The position numbers and the translations under genes are program-made. A stretch of DNA of 64,000 nt from Altericroceibacterium xinjiangense (GTDB taxonomy: Bacteria; Pseudomonadota; Alphaproteobacteria; Sphingomonadales; Sphingomonadaceae): positions 62,001 to 126,000 of the forward strand of contig NZ_RSEK01000005.1 in NCBI RefSeq assembly GCF_003958635.1. Reading direction: 5' to 3'. This document shows positions 1 through 9,400 of the stretch, in pieces. The first letter of the stretch is position 1. Every line of letters begins with the position of its first letter. Below the pieces are notes generated by a model, which was given only the letters and a program-made list of their open reading frames with translations, searched no databases and was not told the origin of the DNA.

Positions 1-518
1 AGCACCTTTCCGGCATCGCCACCCTTACGCGCCGCTATGTCGATGCGATGGAGGGCAGCGCGGTCCTGCTCGACACCCGCAAGACGATCCCCGGCCTGCG
101 CGTGCTGGAAAAGTATGCCACCCGAATGGGCGGTGCGCAAAACCATCGCATGGGCCTCTGGGACGCAGCGATGATCAAGGACAACCACATCCTCGTCGCC
201 GGCAGCGTGGGCGAAGCCGTCGGCCGCGCGCGTAATGCCGGGGTGGCGCGGATCATCTGCGAGGTCGACCGGATCGACCAGATCGAGCCCGCGCTGGTTG
301 CCGGAGCCACGCACATCCTGCTCGACAACATGGACCCGGCGAGCTTGCGCGAATCGGTTTCCCTGATCGCCGGACGGGCTCAGACCGAAGCGTCTGGCGG
401 CGTAACGCTGGACACGATCGGCGCGATTGCCGCCAGCGGGGTCGATTTCGTCTCGGTCGGCCGCCTGACGCAAAGCGCCCCTGCGGCCGACATCGGGCTC
501 GACTTCACACCGCTGTGA
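1..518 (+). CDS. nadC: Nicotinate-nucleotide pyrophosphorylase (carboxylating), 3' part
   Basis: Quinolinate phosphoribosyltransferase of NAD biosynthesis: it converts quinolinate and PRPP to nicotinate mononucleotide, CO2 and PPi in the cytosol. The reading frame is open from base 3 and the gene continues off the left edge, so about 171 C-terminal residues are visible. Family landmarks are [11 protein letters not shown], the KDNHI segment, the DN pair in ILLDNMDP, and the closing [21 protein letters not shown], which form the TIM-barrel phosphate and substrate sites. It ends 65 bp before a small membrane protein on the same strand. The identification is firm; only the start lies outside the window. 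Confidence 0.95.
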   Translation, partial: HLSGIATLTRRYVDAMEGSAVLLDTRKTIPGLRVLEKYATRMGGAQNHRMGLWDAAMIKDNHILVAGSVGEAVGRARNAGVARIICEVDRIDQIEPALVAGATHILLDNMDPASLRESVSLIAGRAQTEASGGVTLDTIGAIAASGVDFVSVGRLTQSAPAADIGLDFTPL

Positions 519-582
519 TCTCCCTGATCTTGTGCGCAAGGCGCAGGCGCGGGATAAGCTGAAGAAAACCACCGGGAGGGAA

Positions 583-1017
583 ATGCCGATGCGGCCTCAT
601 TCCATCGTTATGTTCGAACGCCTGTTCCTCGCCGCCATGGCGCTCAACGTCTTGGGGTTCGTCTTCAGCTATCAGGCTGTGGCCGACGAGCTGGCCCGCC
701 AGCCCGGCTTGTCGGAACTCGGCCTTACCGGCGGATTCGCGATTGGCGTGTTCTCCCTCAGCCTGGCGGTTTACCTGCTGCTGTGGTTCCTGATCGCGCG
801 CAAGGGATCGGCAATCGCCAAGTGGATCCTGATCGCACTCGTCGCGATCGGACTGACAACGCTCCCCTCTGCCCTCTCCGCGCCCTTCACCTGGGGCACC
901 GTCTTCGGCCTGCTGGTCACCGCACTGGAAGTGGCCGCGCTCGTTTTCCTGTTCCGCGAGGACGCGAAGGCCTGGCTGCGGCGAGAGGACCCGGCCGACC
1001 CTCCCGGGCTGGACTAA
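583..1017 (+). CDS. Small four-helix inner-membrane protein, function unknown
   Basis: A 144-residue protein with about four hydrophobic helices (around residues 10-30, 50-70, 80-98 and 105-125) and a charged C-terminal tail rich in Arg and Asp. The ATG at 583 is preferred because GGGAGG lies just upstream; an in-frame upstream start exists at 532 but would add a lysine-rich tail with no clear ribosome site. There is no recognisable catalytic motif. It follows nadC and runs convergently into tadA, 12 bp away. It could be a small DoxX/DUF-type membrane protein, but I do not recognise the family. Confidence 0.6.
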   Translation: MPMRPHSIVMFERLFLAAMALNVLGFVFSYQAVADELARQPGLSELGLTGGFAIGVFSLSLAVYLLLWFLIARKGSAIAKWILIALVAIGLTTLPSALSAPFTWGTVFGLLVTALEVAALVFLFREDAKAWLRREDPADPPGLD

Positions 1018-1029
1018 CGCCGGATCCTA

Positions 1030-1479
1030 TCAGCGCCGTTCCGCGAAGAAAGCCCGCAGCAGGCGGGCTGCTTCCTCTTCCCCGATGCCGGAGTAGACGT
1101 CCGGTCGGTGGGACAGGAAATCGTACAAGTGCGGCCCATGGTGGACCGCACCGCCCTTGGGATCGGGAGCCGCGAAGTACAGCCGCCGGATGCGGGCGTG
1201 GGAAATCGCGCCCGCGCACATCGCGCACGGTTCCAGCGTGACCCACAAGTCGCACCCGTCGAGCCGTTCGTTGCTCAGCTTCTCGCCGGCCCGCCGCAGC
1301 GCGAGGATTTCGGCATGGGCCGTCGGATCGGCCAGCGCGCGAGGGAGGTTGTGCCCTTCGGCAATCACCGTGGTGCCGCGCGTGACCACCGCGCCTACCG
1401 GCACTTCACCGGCCAGGGCGGCTTGCCGCGCCAGTTCGATCGCGCGGCGCATCGGAGGAGGGAGCGGCCATCGGCTCAC
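1030..1479 (-). CDS. tadA: tRNA adenosine(34) deaminase TadA
   Basis: Deaminates A34 to inosine in the anticodon wobble position, classically of tRNA-Arg(ACG). The 149-residue protein has the cytidine/deoxycytidylate deaminase zinc signature: H55-A-E57 (E57 is the proton shuttle) and P84-C85-x2-C88 as remaining zinc ligands, followed by the TadA-type AGAISHARIRRLYFAA. The length matches bacterial TadA (about 150-165). It is a lone minus-strand gene between the unknown membrane protein and rpmB. Guanine deaminase-like relatives share the fold, but the post-zinc motif favours TadA. Confidence 0.93.
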   Translation of the reverse strand: MSRWPLPPPMRRAIELARQAALAGEVPVGAVVTRGTTVIAEGHNLPRALADPTAHAEILALRRAGEKLSNERLDGCDLWVTLEPCAMCAGAISHARIRRLYFAAPDPKGGAVHHGPHLYDFLSHRPDVYSGIGEEEAARLLRAFFAERR

Positions 1480-1597
1480 AAAGGGCGAGCTAGCGATTCA
1501 ACGCGGCTTGCGCAACCGGCGCAAAACTTGACGCCGCGCCCTGCGGGAGCTAAGGGCCCCGCTTTCCATCACGCTTTTGCATTCGAGAGAAAACCAA

Positions 1598-1885
1598 ATG
1601 TCGCGCATCTGCGAACTGACCGGCAAGGGCCGCCAAGTCGGCCACAATGTGAGCCACGCCAACAACAAGACCAAGCGGGTCTTCCTGCCGAACCTGCAGA
1701 ACGTGACCCTGCTGTCCGAAAAGCTGGACCGCAGCTTCAAGTTCCGCGTCTCGACGCAAGGGCTTCGCTCCGTCGAACACAACGGCGGACTGGACAACTG
1801 GCTGCTCAAGACGGCGGAAGCCAAGCTTTCCCCGCGCGCCCGCAAGGTGAAGCGCGAGCTGGCCAAGGTCAACCAGGCAGCCTGA
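1598..1885 (+). CDS. rpmB: 50S ribosomal protein L28
   Basis: A 95-residue structural protein of the large ribosomal subunit. It starts [10 protein letters not shown] and keeps the diagnostic [13 protein letters not shown]-like stretch (here [13 protein letters not shown]) and the [20 protein letters not shown] region of alphaproteobacterial L28. The ATG at 1598 is chosen over one at 1577 because every L28 begins at this M-S/A-R-x-C-E-L. No CXXC zinc pair is present beyond the single Cys in ICEL. Its terminator is at 1923-1950, convergent with the phytase-like gene. Confidence 0.97.
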   Translation: MSRICELTGKGRQVGHNVSHANNKTKRVFLPNLQNVTLLSEKLDRSFKFRVSTQGLRSVEHNGGLDNWLLKTAEAKLSPRARKVKRELAKVNQAA

Positions 1886-1922
1886 TTCCGGCCGCATTGC
1901 GGCGGAAGTGGGAGTATTGCAG

Positions 1923-1950
1923 GCGCGCGGGGGCACCCTCGCGCGCTTTT
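1923..1950 (+). terminator. Rho-independent terminator after rpmB
   Basis: Arms GCGCGCG (1923-1929) and CGCGCGC (1940-1946), extended by a G-U and two G-C pairs, are followed by TTTT. It lies 37 bp after the rpmB stop and just before the 3' end of the convergent gene at 1956. Confidence 0.7.
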
Positions 1951-1955
1951 GCGCG

Positions 1956-2930
1956 TCAGCGCGGCGGAACCTGCCAGCGCAGCTTGACCAGCAGCGTACG
2001 CTGGAACACCGACTGGTTGTCGTCCGACATCAGCCAGACCACCACCGATCCATCCGCTTCCGGCGTCACCGCAAGCGCTTCGTAGTTGTCGCGCGGCAGC
2101 GGATGGTCGATTCGGCCCACCGGATTCCATGGCCACAGCTGGCCAGCACGGATATCGGCCGGGTCGGCCAGCACCAGTTGTGAGCGAAAGCCCGGTGGCA
2201 GGGACAGCTCAAGCTTGCGCAACAGGATCAGCACGCGCCCATCAGGCAGCGTCGCCGCATCCACGGGCCGGAAACCATCCGGCGGTGCAAAGCGGAAGCC
2301 GATCGGCCGAACCTTTTTCAGGGGATCGTCCGGGAACAGCAATCCCGGGGTTTCCCATGCATCAGAACCGCTCCGGGTCTCCGACAGCACAAGAAAGCGC
2401 CCGTCCCGCAACCGGGTGAGCGCCTCAGGCCCCTCGTTGTTGGGCCAGCCCCGCATGGCCCTCGGCCGGACCGTGCTCCAATCCGTCAGCGAATCGTTTG
2501 TCCGGGAGATGGAGTTGGACCGCTCCAGCGCGATCCAGATCTGCCCGGTGTCCGGATTGCGGGTGGCGGCTTCGATGTCCCGGTTGGCCTTTGCCTCCCC
2601 GCTCAGCTGCCCCACCTTTCCGATGAAGGTGGGCGATATCGAGGCATGGGGATCGCCGAAGCGCACGACGTAGCCCGCATCGCTGAACGCCATAAGCTGC
2701 CCCGGCGGCCGCCACAGGAGCGCCGAGAAACCGTAGAAGAACGAATTCCGGCTGCCCATCTGCCACACCCCGAGCAGACGCATGCCGGGCAGGCGCACGG
2801 CATCCGCATCTATCGGCAGCAGCGTGGCGGTTATCCGCTCATCGGTTGCGACGGCTTGCGGCGGATCGCGCAGCCACAATCCAGGCGCAAGCGCGGCGCA
2901 GAGCAGGAGGGTTGGGATTATCCGGCGCAC
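1956..2930 (-). CDS. Phytase-like/esterase-like secreted protein
   Basis: A 324-residue protein with an N-terminal signal peptide (MRRIIPTLLLCAALAPG) and a single beta-propeller-like domain of the 'esterase-like activity of phytase' family: LLGVWQMGSRNSFFYGFSAL, FSDAGYVVRF, IWIALERSN, PNNEGPEAL and the late NYEALAVTPEADG motif. The acidic NEGPE and NYEA segments are the usual metal or substrate sites. The substrate cannot be predicted; a phosphoester is likely from family knowledge. It starts 21 bp after the sulfotransferase stop and so is the last gene of the 6334-to-1956 transcription unit. Export suggests a periplasmic product. Confidence 0.8.
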   Translation of the reverse strand: MRRIIPTLLLCAALAPGLWLRDPPQAVATDERITATLLPIDADAVRLPGMRLLGVWQMGSRNSFFYGFSALLWRPPGQLMAFSDAGYVVRFGDPHASISPTFIGKVGQLSGEAKANRDIEAATRNPDTGQIWIALERSNSISRTNDSLTDWSTVRPRAMRGWPNNEGPEALTRLRDGRFLVLSETRSGSDAWETPGLLFPDDPLKKVRPIGFRFAPPDGFRPVDAATLPDGRVLILLRKLELSLPPGFRSQLVLADPADIRAGQLWPWNPVGRIDHPLPRDNYEALAVTPEADGSVVVWLMSDDNQSVFQRTLLVKLRWQVPPR

Positions 2931-2951
2931 AGTCGATCTGCCCTGCGGCGG

Positions 2952-4811
2952 CTAGCTTTCGTAGCCGAGGCGGCGGATCCACGGCTCCAGGACAGGGCGA
3001 ATCGGGGCAAGCTCCTCCTCGTACCGCTTCCAGCGGCCGACTGCCCGGCGATAGATCGGCTGGCCGATCTGAGCGTAGCTCGCGGTGCGGACAGGACCGC
3101 GCCGGGCCGCGCTCGCCCGGTGGTCGAGCACGCTGTCCCTCCATACCAGGCCAAGGAAGTCCGCCAGCGTGCGGACGGTCGGCTCAAGATCCTCGATCAT
3201 CTGCTCGTAGCGGACGGCCTTCACCGTCAGCGGCAGCAGGGCGCACGCCCGCGTCCAGCAGGACAGGACCGCGTCATAGGTCCGGGCCGCTTCCTCAAGA
3301 TCGGTGAAGCTGCGCATCGCGAAGTTCGGAGTGAAGTTCGCCATGAAGCAGCTGAGCACCACGTCGCAGGGGTGCCGCTCTATCATCACGATTGGCGCCC
3401 TGGGAAACAGGCGCTGGATCAGCGGCATCTGCGCCATGTGCAGCGGGTGCTTGTCGACCAGCCAGCGACCTTCAAGTGGGGGGCCGTGCCGCTCCGCCCG
3501 CATGAAATAGTCCGTCCGCGCCGCAGCGATCAAGGCCGGATCGGCGGACCGGGAAAGCCCGGGAAAAGCCGCGGCGGTTTCGGACAGCATCGGCTTTTCC
3601 TCGAACACGCGCAGTTCGGGAAAGCCGGACAGCAGCGTGTCGAGCAAGGTCGTGCCGGATCGCGGGAACCCAACGACGAACACCGGATCGCGCCAGTCAT
3701 CGTCGGGCAATTCGACAGGCGGCGGCGCGACCATCTCCGCCGTGACCTGCTCAATCGTCTGGCGATAGTTCGGTCCGTCCGGCGCCGGGCGGCTGGCAAC
3801 GACCTCCCGATTCATCCGGCGATAGTGATCGAACGCTTCTCCCGTCTTGCCGAGGCGGTCGGCAATCTCAGCCGAGAGCTGGGCGCGGCGCAAGACGCTG
3901 ATCGTCTCGGGCACCCGGGCAGCAAATACTTCGGCTTCGGCAAAACGTTCTTCCCGCCGCAGCAGCCAGGCCCGCAGGAAGTCCAGTTCCGGAGCTTCCA
4001 GCCCGCGCCGTTCCGCACTCTCGATCAACGCCCGCAGATCGTCCAGCCGGTTGAGGTTTTCATAAAGCAAGCCAAGCTCGACGTGCGCCTCTCCCAACTC
4101 GTCCTCGGTATCGGCGAGCGGCCGCAGCAAATCGACCGCGCCTTCCGGCGAATCCGCTGCAGCCAGGGCCAGACCATATTCCAGCGCGATCCCCCGATGG
4201 CCGGGAAACCGGCGCCGTGCCGCTTCCATCACCTGCAGGCGGCGGTGACGGCTGTCCTGCCGGGTGAGCAATTCGGAGAGGTTCAGGAAAACCTCCGGTG
4301 CGGCTCCGGCGTGGACGGCCCGCTGGAAAGCCTGGATCGCACCCGCTGTGTCCCCGGTTGCGCGTAGCGCATTGCCCAGGTTGTTCCATAACTCGAAATC
4401 GCCCGGCGCTTCGGCGGTCAGCTGGCGGTAGAGCGGCACAGCCTCGGCTTCGCGGCCGTTTTCCTGCAGGAGATAAGCCAGCAGGCGCCGCGCTTTCGGG
4501 CTGCCCGCACTGCCGTCCGCATGCGCTTCCAGCACCCCGAGCGCTTCCTCCAGCCGCCCCTGCCGGGTCAGCAGCATGGCCAGATTGGTCCGCGGCGCCG
4601 GATCGGTTGGAGCGACGGCGATTTGCCGCCCAAGCAAGTCCTCGGCTCGCGCATCATCTCCCTGTTGCAAGGCACACAGCCCGCCAAGCGCCAGCAGCGC
4701 GCCTTCAGCGGGAGCATGCGCCAGTCCCTGCTCCGCCTCAGCCAGCGCAGCGGCAAAATCGCCGCGTTGCAGCGCGGACGCGGCTCGCGCCCGGTGGTGC
4801 TCGGCCGTCAT
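2952..4811 (-). CDS. TPR-containing sulfotransferase
   Basis: A 619-residue two-part protein. Residues 1-350 form tandem tetratricopeptide repeats (for example LWNNLGNALRATGDTAGAIQ at 141-160). Residues 375-619 are a PAPS-dependent sulfotransferase: the 5'-phosphosulfate loop GFPRSGTT (381-388), the 3'-phosphate site around R479 and S487 in IERHPCDVVLSCF, and a C-terminal GRWKRYEEEL typical of the family. It should move sulfate from PAPS to a hydroxyl, perhaps of a peptide held by the TPRs (inference). The ATG at 4811 overlaps the TGA of the upstream oxygenase (ATGA), indicating translational coupling. No signal peptide, so probably cytoplasmic. Confidence 0.88.
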   Translation of the reverse strand: MTAEHHRARAASALQRGDFAAALAEAEQGLAHAPAEGALLALGGLCALQQGDDARAEDLLGRQIAVAPTDPAPRTNLAMLLTRQGRLEEALGVLEAHADGSAGSPKARRLLAYLLQENGREAEAVPLYRQLTAEAPGDFELWNNLGNALRATGDTAGAIQAFQRAVHAGAAPEVFLNLSELLTRQDSRHRRLQVMEAARRRFPGHRGIALEYGLALAAADSPEGAVDLLRPLADTEDELGEAHVELGLLYENLNRLDDLRALIESAERRGLEAPELDFLRAWLLRREERFAEAEVFAARVPETISVLRRAQLSAEIADRLGKTGEAFDHYRRMNREVVASRPAPDGPNYRQTIEQVTAEMVAPPPVELPDDDWRDPVFVVGFPRSGTTLLDTLLSGFPELRVFEEKPMLSETAAAFPGLSRSADPALIAAARTDYFMRAERHGPPLEGRWLVDKHPLHMAQMPLIQRLFPRAPIVMIERHPCDVVLSCFMANFTPNFAMRSFTDLEEAARTYDAVLSCWTRACALLPLTVKAVRYEQMIEDLEPTVRTLADFLGLVWRDSVLDHRASAARRGPVRTASYAQIGQPIYRRAVGRWKRYEEELAPIRPVLEPWIRRLGYES

Positions 4812-6334
4812 TCCCGCGCGCCTGCAGGCAAGGCAATGTCGAAGGCGACGGTCATCCGTTCCCCTTGGGCAAAAGCACGCGTCCCGTGCCAGGTGATCGA
4901 CGGGAACAGCGCCAGCGTTCCAGCCCTGGGCTCGATCAGGCGAAAGGCGGGCAAATCGGGCGCGAGATCGCGGTTTTCCCCGAAAGCGAGCCATCCCGCC
5001 TGCGGCGTATCCCGATCCTTGTCTGGCTCCGGCAGGGCAACATAGAATGCCGAACTGAGCCAGCCATGCGAATGGACATGGTCGACGTGCAGTCCGGCGT
5101 CGGTCAGCCGAACCGACCACGATCCGGCGATCCGCAGCGGCCCGCGGTCAGCTATCAGGGTCGGGTGCCCGTCCACTGGCGGAGGCAGCTGTGCAACGTA
5201 CTCGCCAACCGCGTGCAGCAAAGCCGTACGCAAGCGGCGGAGCGGCGGTTCGGCGCGGACCAGCAGGTTGCCGTCCGTCTGCGAGCCACCGCGCACCGAC
5301 TGATCGAGCTGCTGCCCCGCGTTGCAGTGAAGCGCGCGCAGGCAGTCAGCCAGTTCCTCCGGATCGCCGAGTTCACCGGCAATGTCGTATGTGCGGATCA
5401 GCCGTTCGTCGCCTTCAAGCCAATGCCACCGAGGATCGGCGGTCAGGCGCCAGACCAGCGCACGGTAAGGCCACAAGGCCCGATCTCCGTCCGGCCAGCG
5501 TCGCTCCAGCAGCGCGGCAGCTTCGTCGGGACGGGCCACCCGCAGCAGGGTGCGCACCCGCCAGATGACATCTCCGGCGGACTGCACGGGGACGGTGCCG
5601 AACACGCGCAGCGCTTCCGCTGCGGAGCCGGTTTCGGCGAGGCAAGCTGCTTCGCGCGCGGCCAGGGCGGCGTCCGGGCCGAACCGTTCGCGCGCCCGCG
5701 CAATGCGCATCAGTGCACCCGTGTAGTCTTCGGCCCGCATGGCGAGCGCGATGGCATCGTCGATCAGGCTGCGGTCTGCCGGAAACCGGGCAACGGCAGC
5801 ATCAATCGTCGCAAGCGGATCTTCGCCCGGTGCAATCATCGCGGTGAGGTTGGCATAAGCCGCGTGCCCAGCCAGCCAACCTGGCGTTTGCAGCAGCAGG
5901 GCCGCCAGATCGGCCCGCGCGTTCTCCCCCGCTCCGGAAGCCAGCTGCGCCGCCGCACGGCCAAGCCGCACCGATGCGTCTGCCGGGGCGCGAGCGATCG
6001 CCACATCGAACAAGGCCACGGCCTCATCCCCGGCTTCCAGCGTGGTGCGGGCAAGGCTGTGGGTTAGCAGCGGATCGCCGGGATTGAGGTCGGCGGCGCG
6101 GCGGAACGCCTGTGCCGCCTCGGCGCTTTCGCCGAGCCCGCGCAGCGCCAGGGCATAAAGCTGCCACAGGCCCGCGTCTCCGCGGTGCACAGCAGACAGC
6201 AGCGGGCGGAGCCGGTCGCGCACGGCCTCATAGGCGCCGTGAACCACCGCTTCCTTAGCCGCCGCGTGGAGCGCGGCGCAATCGTCAGACCGGGCGTCGG
6301 CCAGACGGGCGGATATCAGGGGAAGGCCTGCCAT
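4808..6334 (-). CDS. TPR-containing putative 2OG-Fe(II) oxygenase
   Basis: A 508-residue cytoplasmic protein. The first about 300 residues are TPR-like helical repeats (for example LYALALRGLGESAEAAQAF). The C-terminal about 110 residues form a 2OG-Fe(II) dioxygenase of the 2OG-FeII_Oxy_5 type: candidate iron ligands in HVDHVHSHG (H416-H423), then GTLALFPSITWHG with H483, and R493 in ERMTVAFDI for 2-oxoglutarate. It probably hydroxylates a protein or peptide bound by the repeats, but no substrate is known. Start 6334 is chosen for the GAGAGG ribosome site; an upstream in-frame start at 6382 lies in the terminator of the receptor gene. Confidence 0.8.
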   Translation of the reverse strand: MAGLPLISARLADARSDDCAALHAAAKEAVVHGAYEAVRDRLRPLLSAVHRGDAGLWQLYALALRGLGESAEAAQAFRRAADLNPGDPLLTHSLARTTLEAGDEAVALFDVAIARAPADASVRLGRAAAQLASGAGENARADLAALLLQTPGWLAGHAAYANLTAMIAPGEDPLATIDAAVARFPADRSLIDDAIALAMRAEDYTGALMRIARARERFGPDAALAAREAACLAETGSAAEALRVFGTVPVQSAGDVIWRVRTLLRVARPDEAAALLERRWPDGDRALWPYRALVWRLTADPRWHWLEGDERLIRTYDIAGELGDPEELADCLRALHCNAGQQLDQSVRGGSQTDGNLLVRAEPPLRRLRTALLHAVGEYVAQLPPPVDGHPTLIADRGPLRIAGSWSVRLTDAGLHVDHVHSHGWLSSAFYVALPEPDKDRDTPQAGWLAFGENRDLAPDLPAFRLIEPRAGTLALFPSITWHGTRAFAQGERMTVAFDIALPAGARE

Positions 6335-6380
6335 TCGCCTCTCGGAATAAGGCCCGCACCGGGGTTTGTCGATCAGGCCC

Positions 6381-6415
6381 AAAAAGAAGGAGGCGGAGCC
6401 AATGGCCCCGCCTCC
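6381..6415 (-). terminator. Hairpin terminator between receptor and TPR-oxygenase genes
   Basis: Arms GGAGGCGG and CCGCCTCC, extended by GCC/GGC around a three-base loop (6389-6415), are followed on the minus strand by TTCTTTTT (6388-6381). It sits 27 bp downstream of the TonB receptor stop and before the oxygenase start, so the receptor transcript should end here or be attenuated. Confidence 0.75.
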
Positions 6416-6441
6416 CTGTGTAATCGCAGTGTTGAGTCGAC

Positions 6442-9400
6442 TTACAGGTCGAGCGTCAAGCCAACGAAGACATAGCGTCCCAGCGCATCATAGACCGCCG
6501 GATAGGTATTGCCGTTACAGAACACCGGCGAGCAGGCCTGCTGACCGATGATCGGCGGAGCCTTGTCGAACAGGTTGTTCACACCCATCCGGAAGCTGGT
6601 TTCGTCGTTCATGTCGTAGGTCAGCGTCAGGTCGATGTAGTTGACCGACGGGATCTTGGCGTTCGCAGGCTGTACAGTGCCCTCCAGCGCCGGATTGTCG
6701 CTGGTGGTGTCCTGCTCCACCGAGGAGAAGTACCGCCAGCGGACCGACGTGCCGATCCCCGACGGCAGTTCGAAGCCGACGCGCATCTGGTGGCGCCATT
6801 CCGGATTCGGGGTGCCGCAGTTTGCGCCATACAGTCCGACGCAATCGTAAGCCCCGCCAACGCCCGGATCGGTCGTCAGATCGTTGAGCCAGGTACCGAC
6901 GAAGCTGCTGGTGAAGCGGCCCGGGCCGAGGGTCCGGGTGTAGCCAGCGTTCACGTCGACGCCGCTGGTGCTGGCGCTACCGATGTTCTGCTGGGTGTTG
7001 ACCACGAAGCCCTGCGGGGTCCGCCACAGCGATCCGGAGGCGTCACGATTGACGAGATCGCAGAAGAACGGATCGGCCGTGTTGGTGCACTGCGTTACGA
7101 TGGTGTCCGCACCGATTGCCTGGATCGCGTCATCCACCGTGATGTCGAAGTAATCGACGCTGATCGCCAGACCCGGCACGAAGCGCGGGCTCAACACCAC
7201 ACCGGCGGTGTAGGTGTCGGCGGTTTCCGGCATCAGGTCGACGTTGCCGCCGATCAGGCCGTTGTACTGGCTGGACGGGTTCTCCGCGACGATCTGCCCG
7301 ACGGACAGACCCTGAGCCAGACAGCCAACGTCCCCTGGCGCGATCGCAACCGGATTGCCATCCGCGTCCGTCTTTGCGCACGGGTCGGTCGTGCCCTGCA
7401 GGGCGACCCGGTTCGGAGCGAAGAAATCCTGCAGCGTCGGCACGCGGACCGCGCGGTTGTAGCCGCCACGGAAGCGGATGTCCGGGGTCAGCGCGATTTC
7501 ACCTTCGATCTTGTAGGTGTCGGTGCTGAACGACCGGCCGCTGCTCACGTCATAGCTGGAGTAGCGATAGCCGCCCGTGATCGACGCATCGTAGATGAAG
7601 CTGTCCTGGATCAGCGGAATGCGCAGTTCGCCGAAGATTTCCTTCACGTCGAACGCACCCGCAACCGGCAGCGTCGGCGCACCCTGACCGGCGAGGTCGC
7701 CGATCTGGAACGAGACGTCCGATTTGAAGTCCAGCGTTTCCTTGCGGTATTCCACACCGAGAGCGAGAGCCGCACCCGAGTTTGCCCAGGGAGACGCGAA
7801 CCCGTACTCGGTCAGGTCGCCCGTGATGGCGGCGTTGGCCACTTGCGTGGTGTTGAGCCCGCGCGTGAAGCCGGGGACCTGCAGGTAGTTCAGCGCCGCG
7901 TCCGTCACCCCGCCCGGAGCGAAGATGTCGTAGGGCACGCAGTTCGCATCCGTCCCGTCGAGGGTGGAACGGCAGACCGCCGCACCCGAATCCGGATCGG
8001 TCACGACGTCGAGCGCGCGCGTCAGGCGCGTGACCGAGAAGTCGTTGAGATACGTCTGCGCGAAGATCGTGCGGCCGTACTGGTAGAACGCGTCATACGA
8101 CCAGATCGGGCTGAGCTCACCCCGCATGCCGATCACAGCACGATAGTTGGTGTGCTGCAGGTCATCCTGGCGGCCGCCGCCTTCCACGTTACGGCGCAGA
8201 ATCTGCGCGAAACCGCGGTTGTAGGTGTCACCGGTGGTGGGATCGATGAAGTCGAACGCGGCTTCACCCGTGTTGCCGACGACGTCGAAAGCGCGGCTGG
8301 GGCTTGCGCTGACCAGCAGGTTTTCGTTGTCGCAGACGATCGCCAGCTGCTGCGCGCTCAGGAGCGGGTTGTTGCAGTTGATGGAGAAGGTGTTGCCGAA
8401 GTTACCCGACGGGGCGATCTGGGCGACCGTGCGGTCATCCATGAACATGAACTCGAGGTACGGGCGCGCGGCGTCCGAGATCTCGTAGTCTGCGAACAGG
8501 CCGGCGGTATACCGCTCGTCCGGGCGCTGGAAGTAGTTCAGCGGATTGTAGTTGTAGGTCGTGGCACCGGGAATGAACGCCCGGCTGTTGCCGATCTGGT
8601 ACAACGTGGAGGTGAACGCATCCGCGATGCCATCCGGCTGATCGCCTTCCGGCCCACCACCCTCGACGTCCGTCGGATCGCCGAAGCTGTCGTACACGAT
8701 GAACGAGCCGTTCGGCGAAGTCAGCGAACCACCGCAGCTGAAGCGGGAAGACGCGGTGGCAGAACCGGCGTTCAGCGCGCAGGACGAGTAATCGCGTGCG
8801 CCCTGCAGAATCGCGTTGATCTTGCGGTACCCGGCGTAGGCCGTGACATGGCCGCGGCCATCGTCGAACCCGGCACCGAACGATGCAGTGACGTCGATCG
8901 AACGGCCATCGACGACGTTGCCGCTCGGATAGGTGAACCCGCGGGCGTCGAGCGCGTCGGTGATCGCGCCGCTCGCGTCGTTGTCGTGCTGGTAGAACGC
9001 GCCCTGTGCGTCGATCCGGAAACCTTCGAAGTCGGTATCCATGATGAAGTTGACGACGCCCGAAACGGCGTCAGCACCGTATACGGAGGAAGCGCCGCCG
9101 GTCAGGACGTCGATGCGCTTCACCAGCGCACCGGGGATGATGTTGATGTCGGCAGCCGACGTGCTCGGGTCACCCGGAATCGCGCGGCGGCCGTTGATCA
9201 GCACCAGCGTGCGCTCGGAACCGAGGCCGCGCAGGTTCAGCGTCGCCGTACCGGTGGAGCCGTTGGAAATCGTGGCGCCCTGCCCGGCGAAAACCTGCGG
9301 CAGCGAGTTGACGAGATCCTCGACGCGAGTCGTGCCGGTCGCCCGCAGTTCCTCGGCCGCAACAACCGTGACGGGGCTGGTGGATACGAGATTCGGCTGC

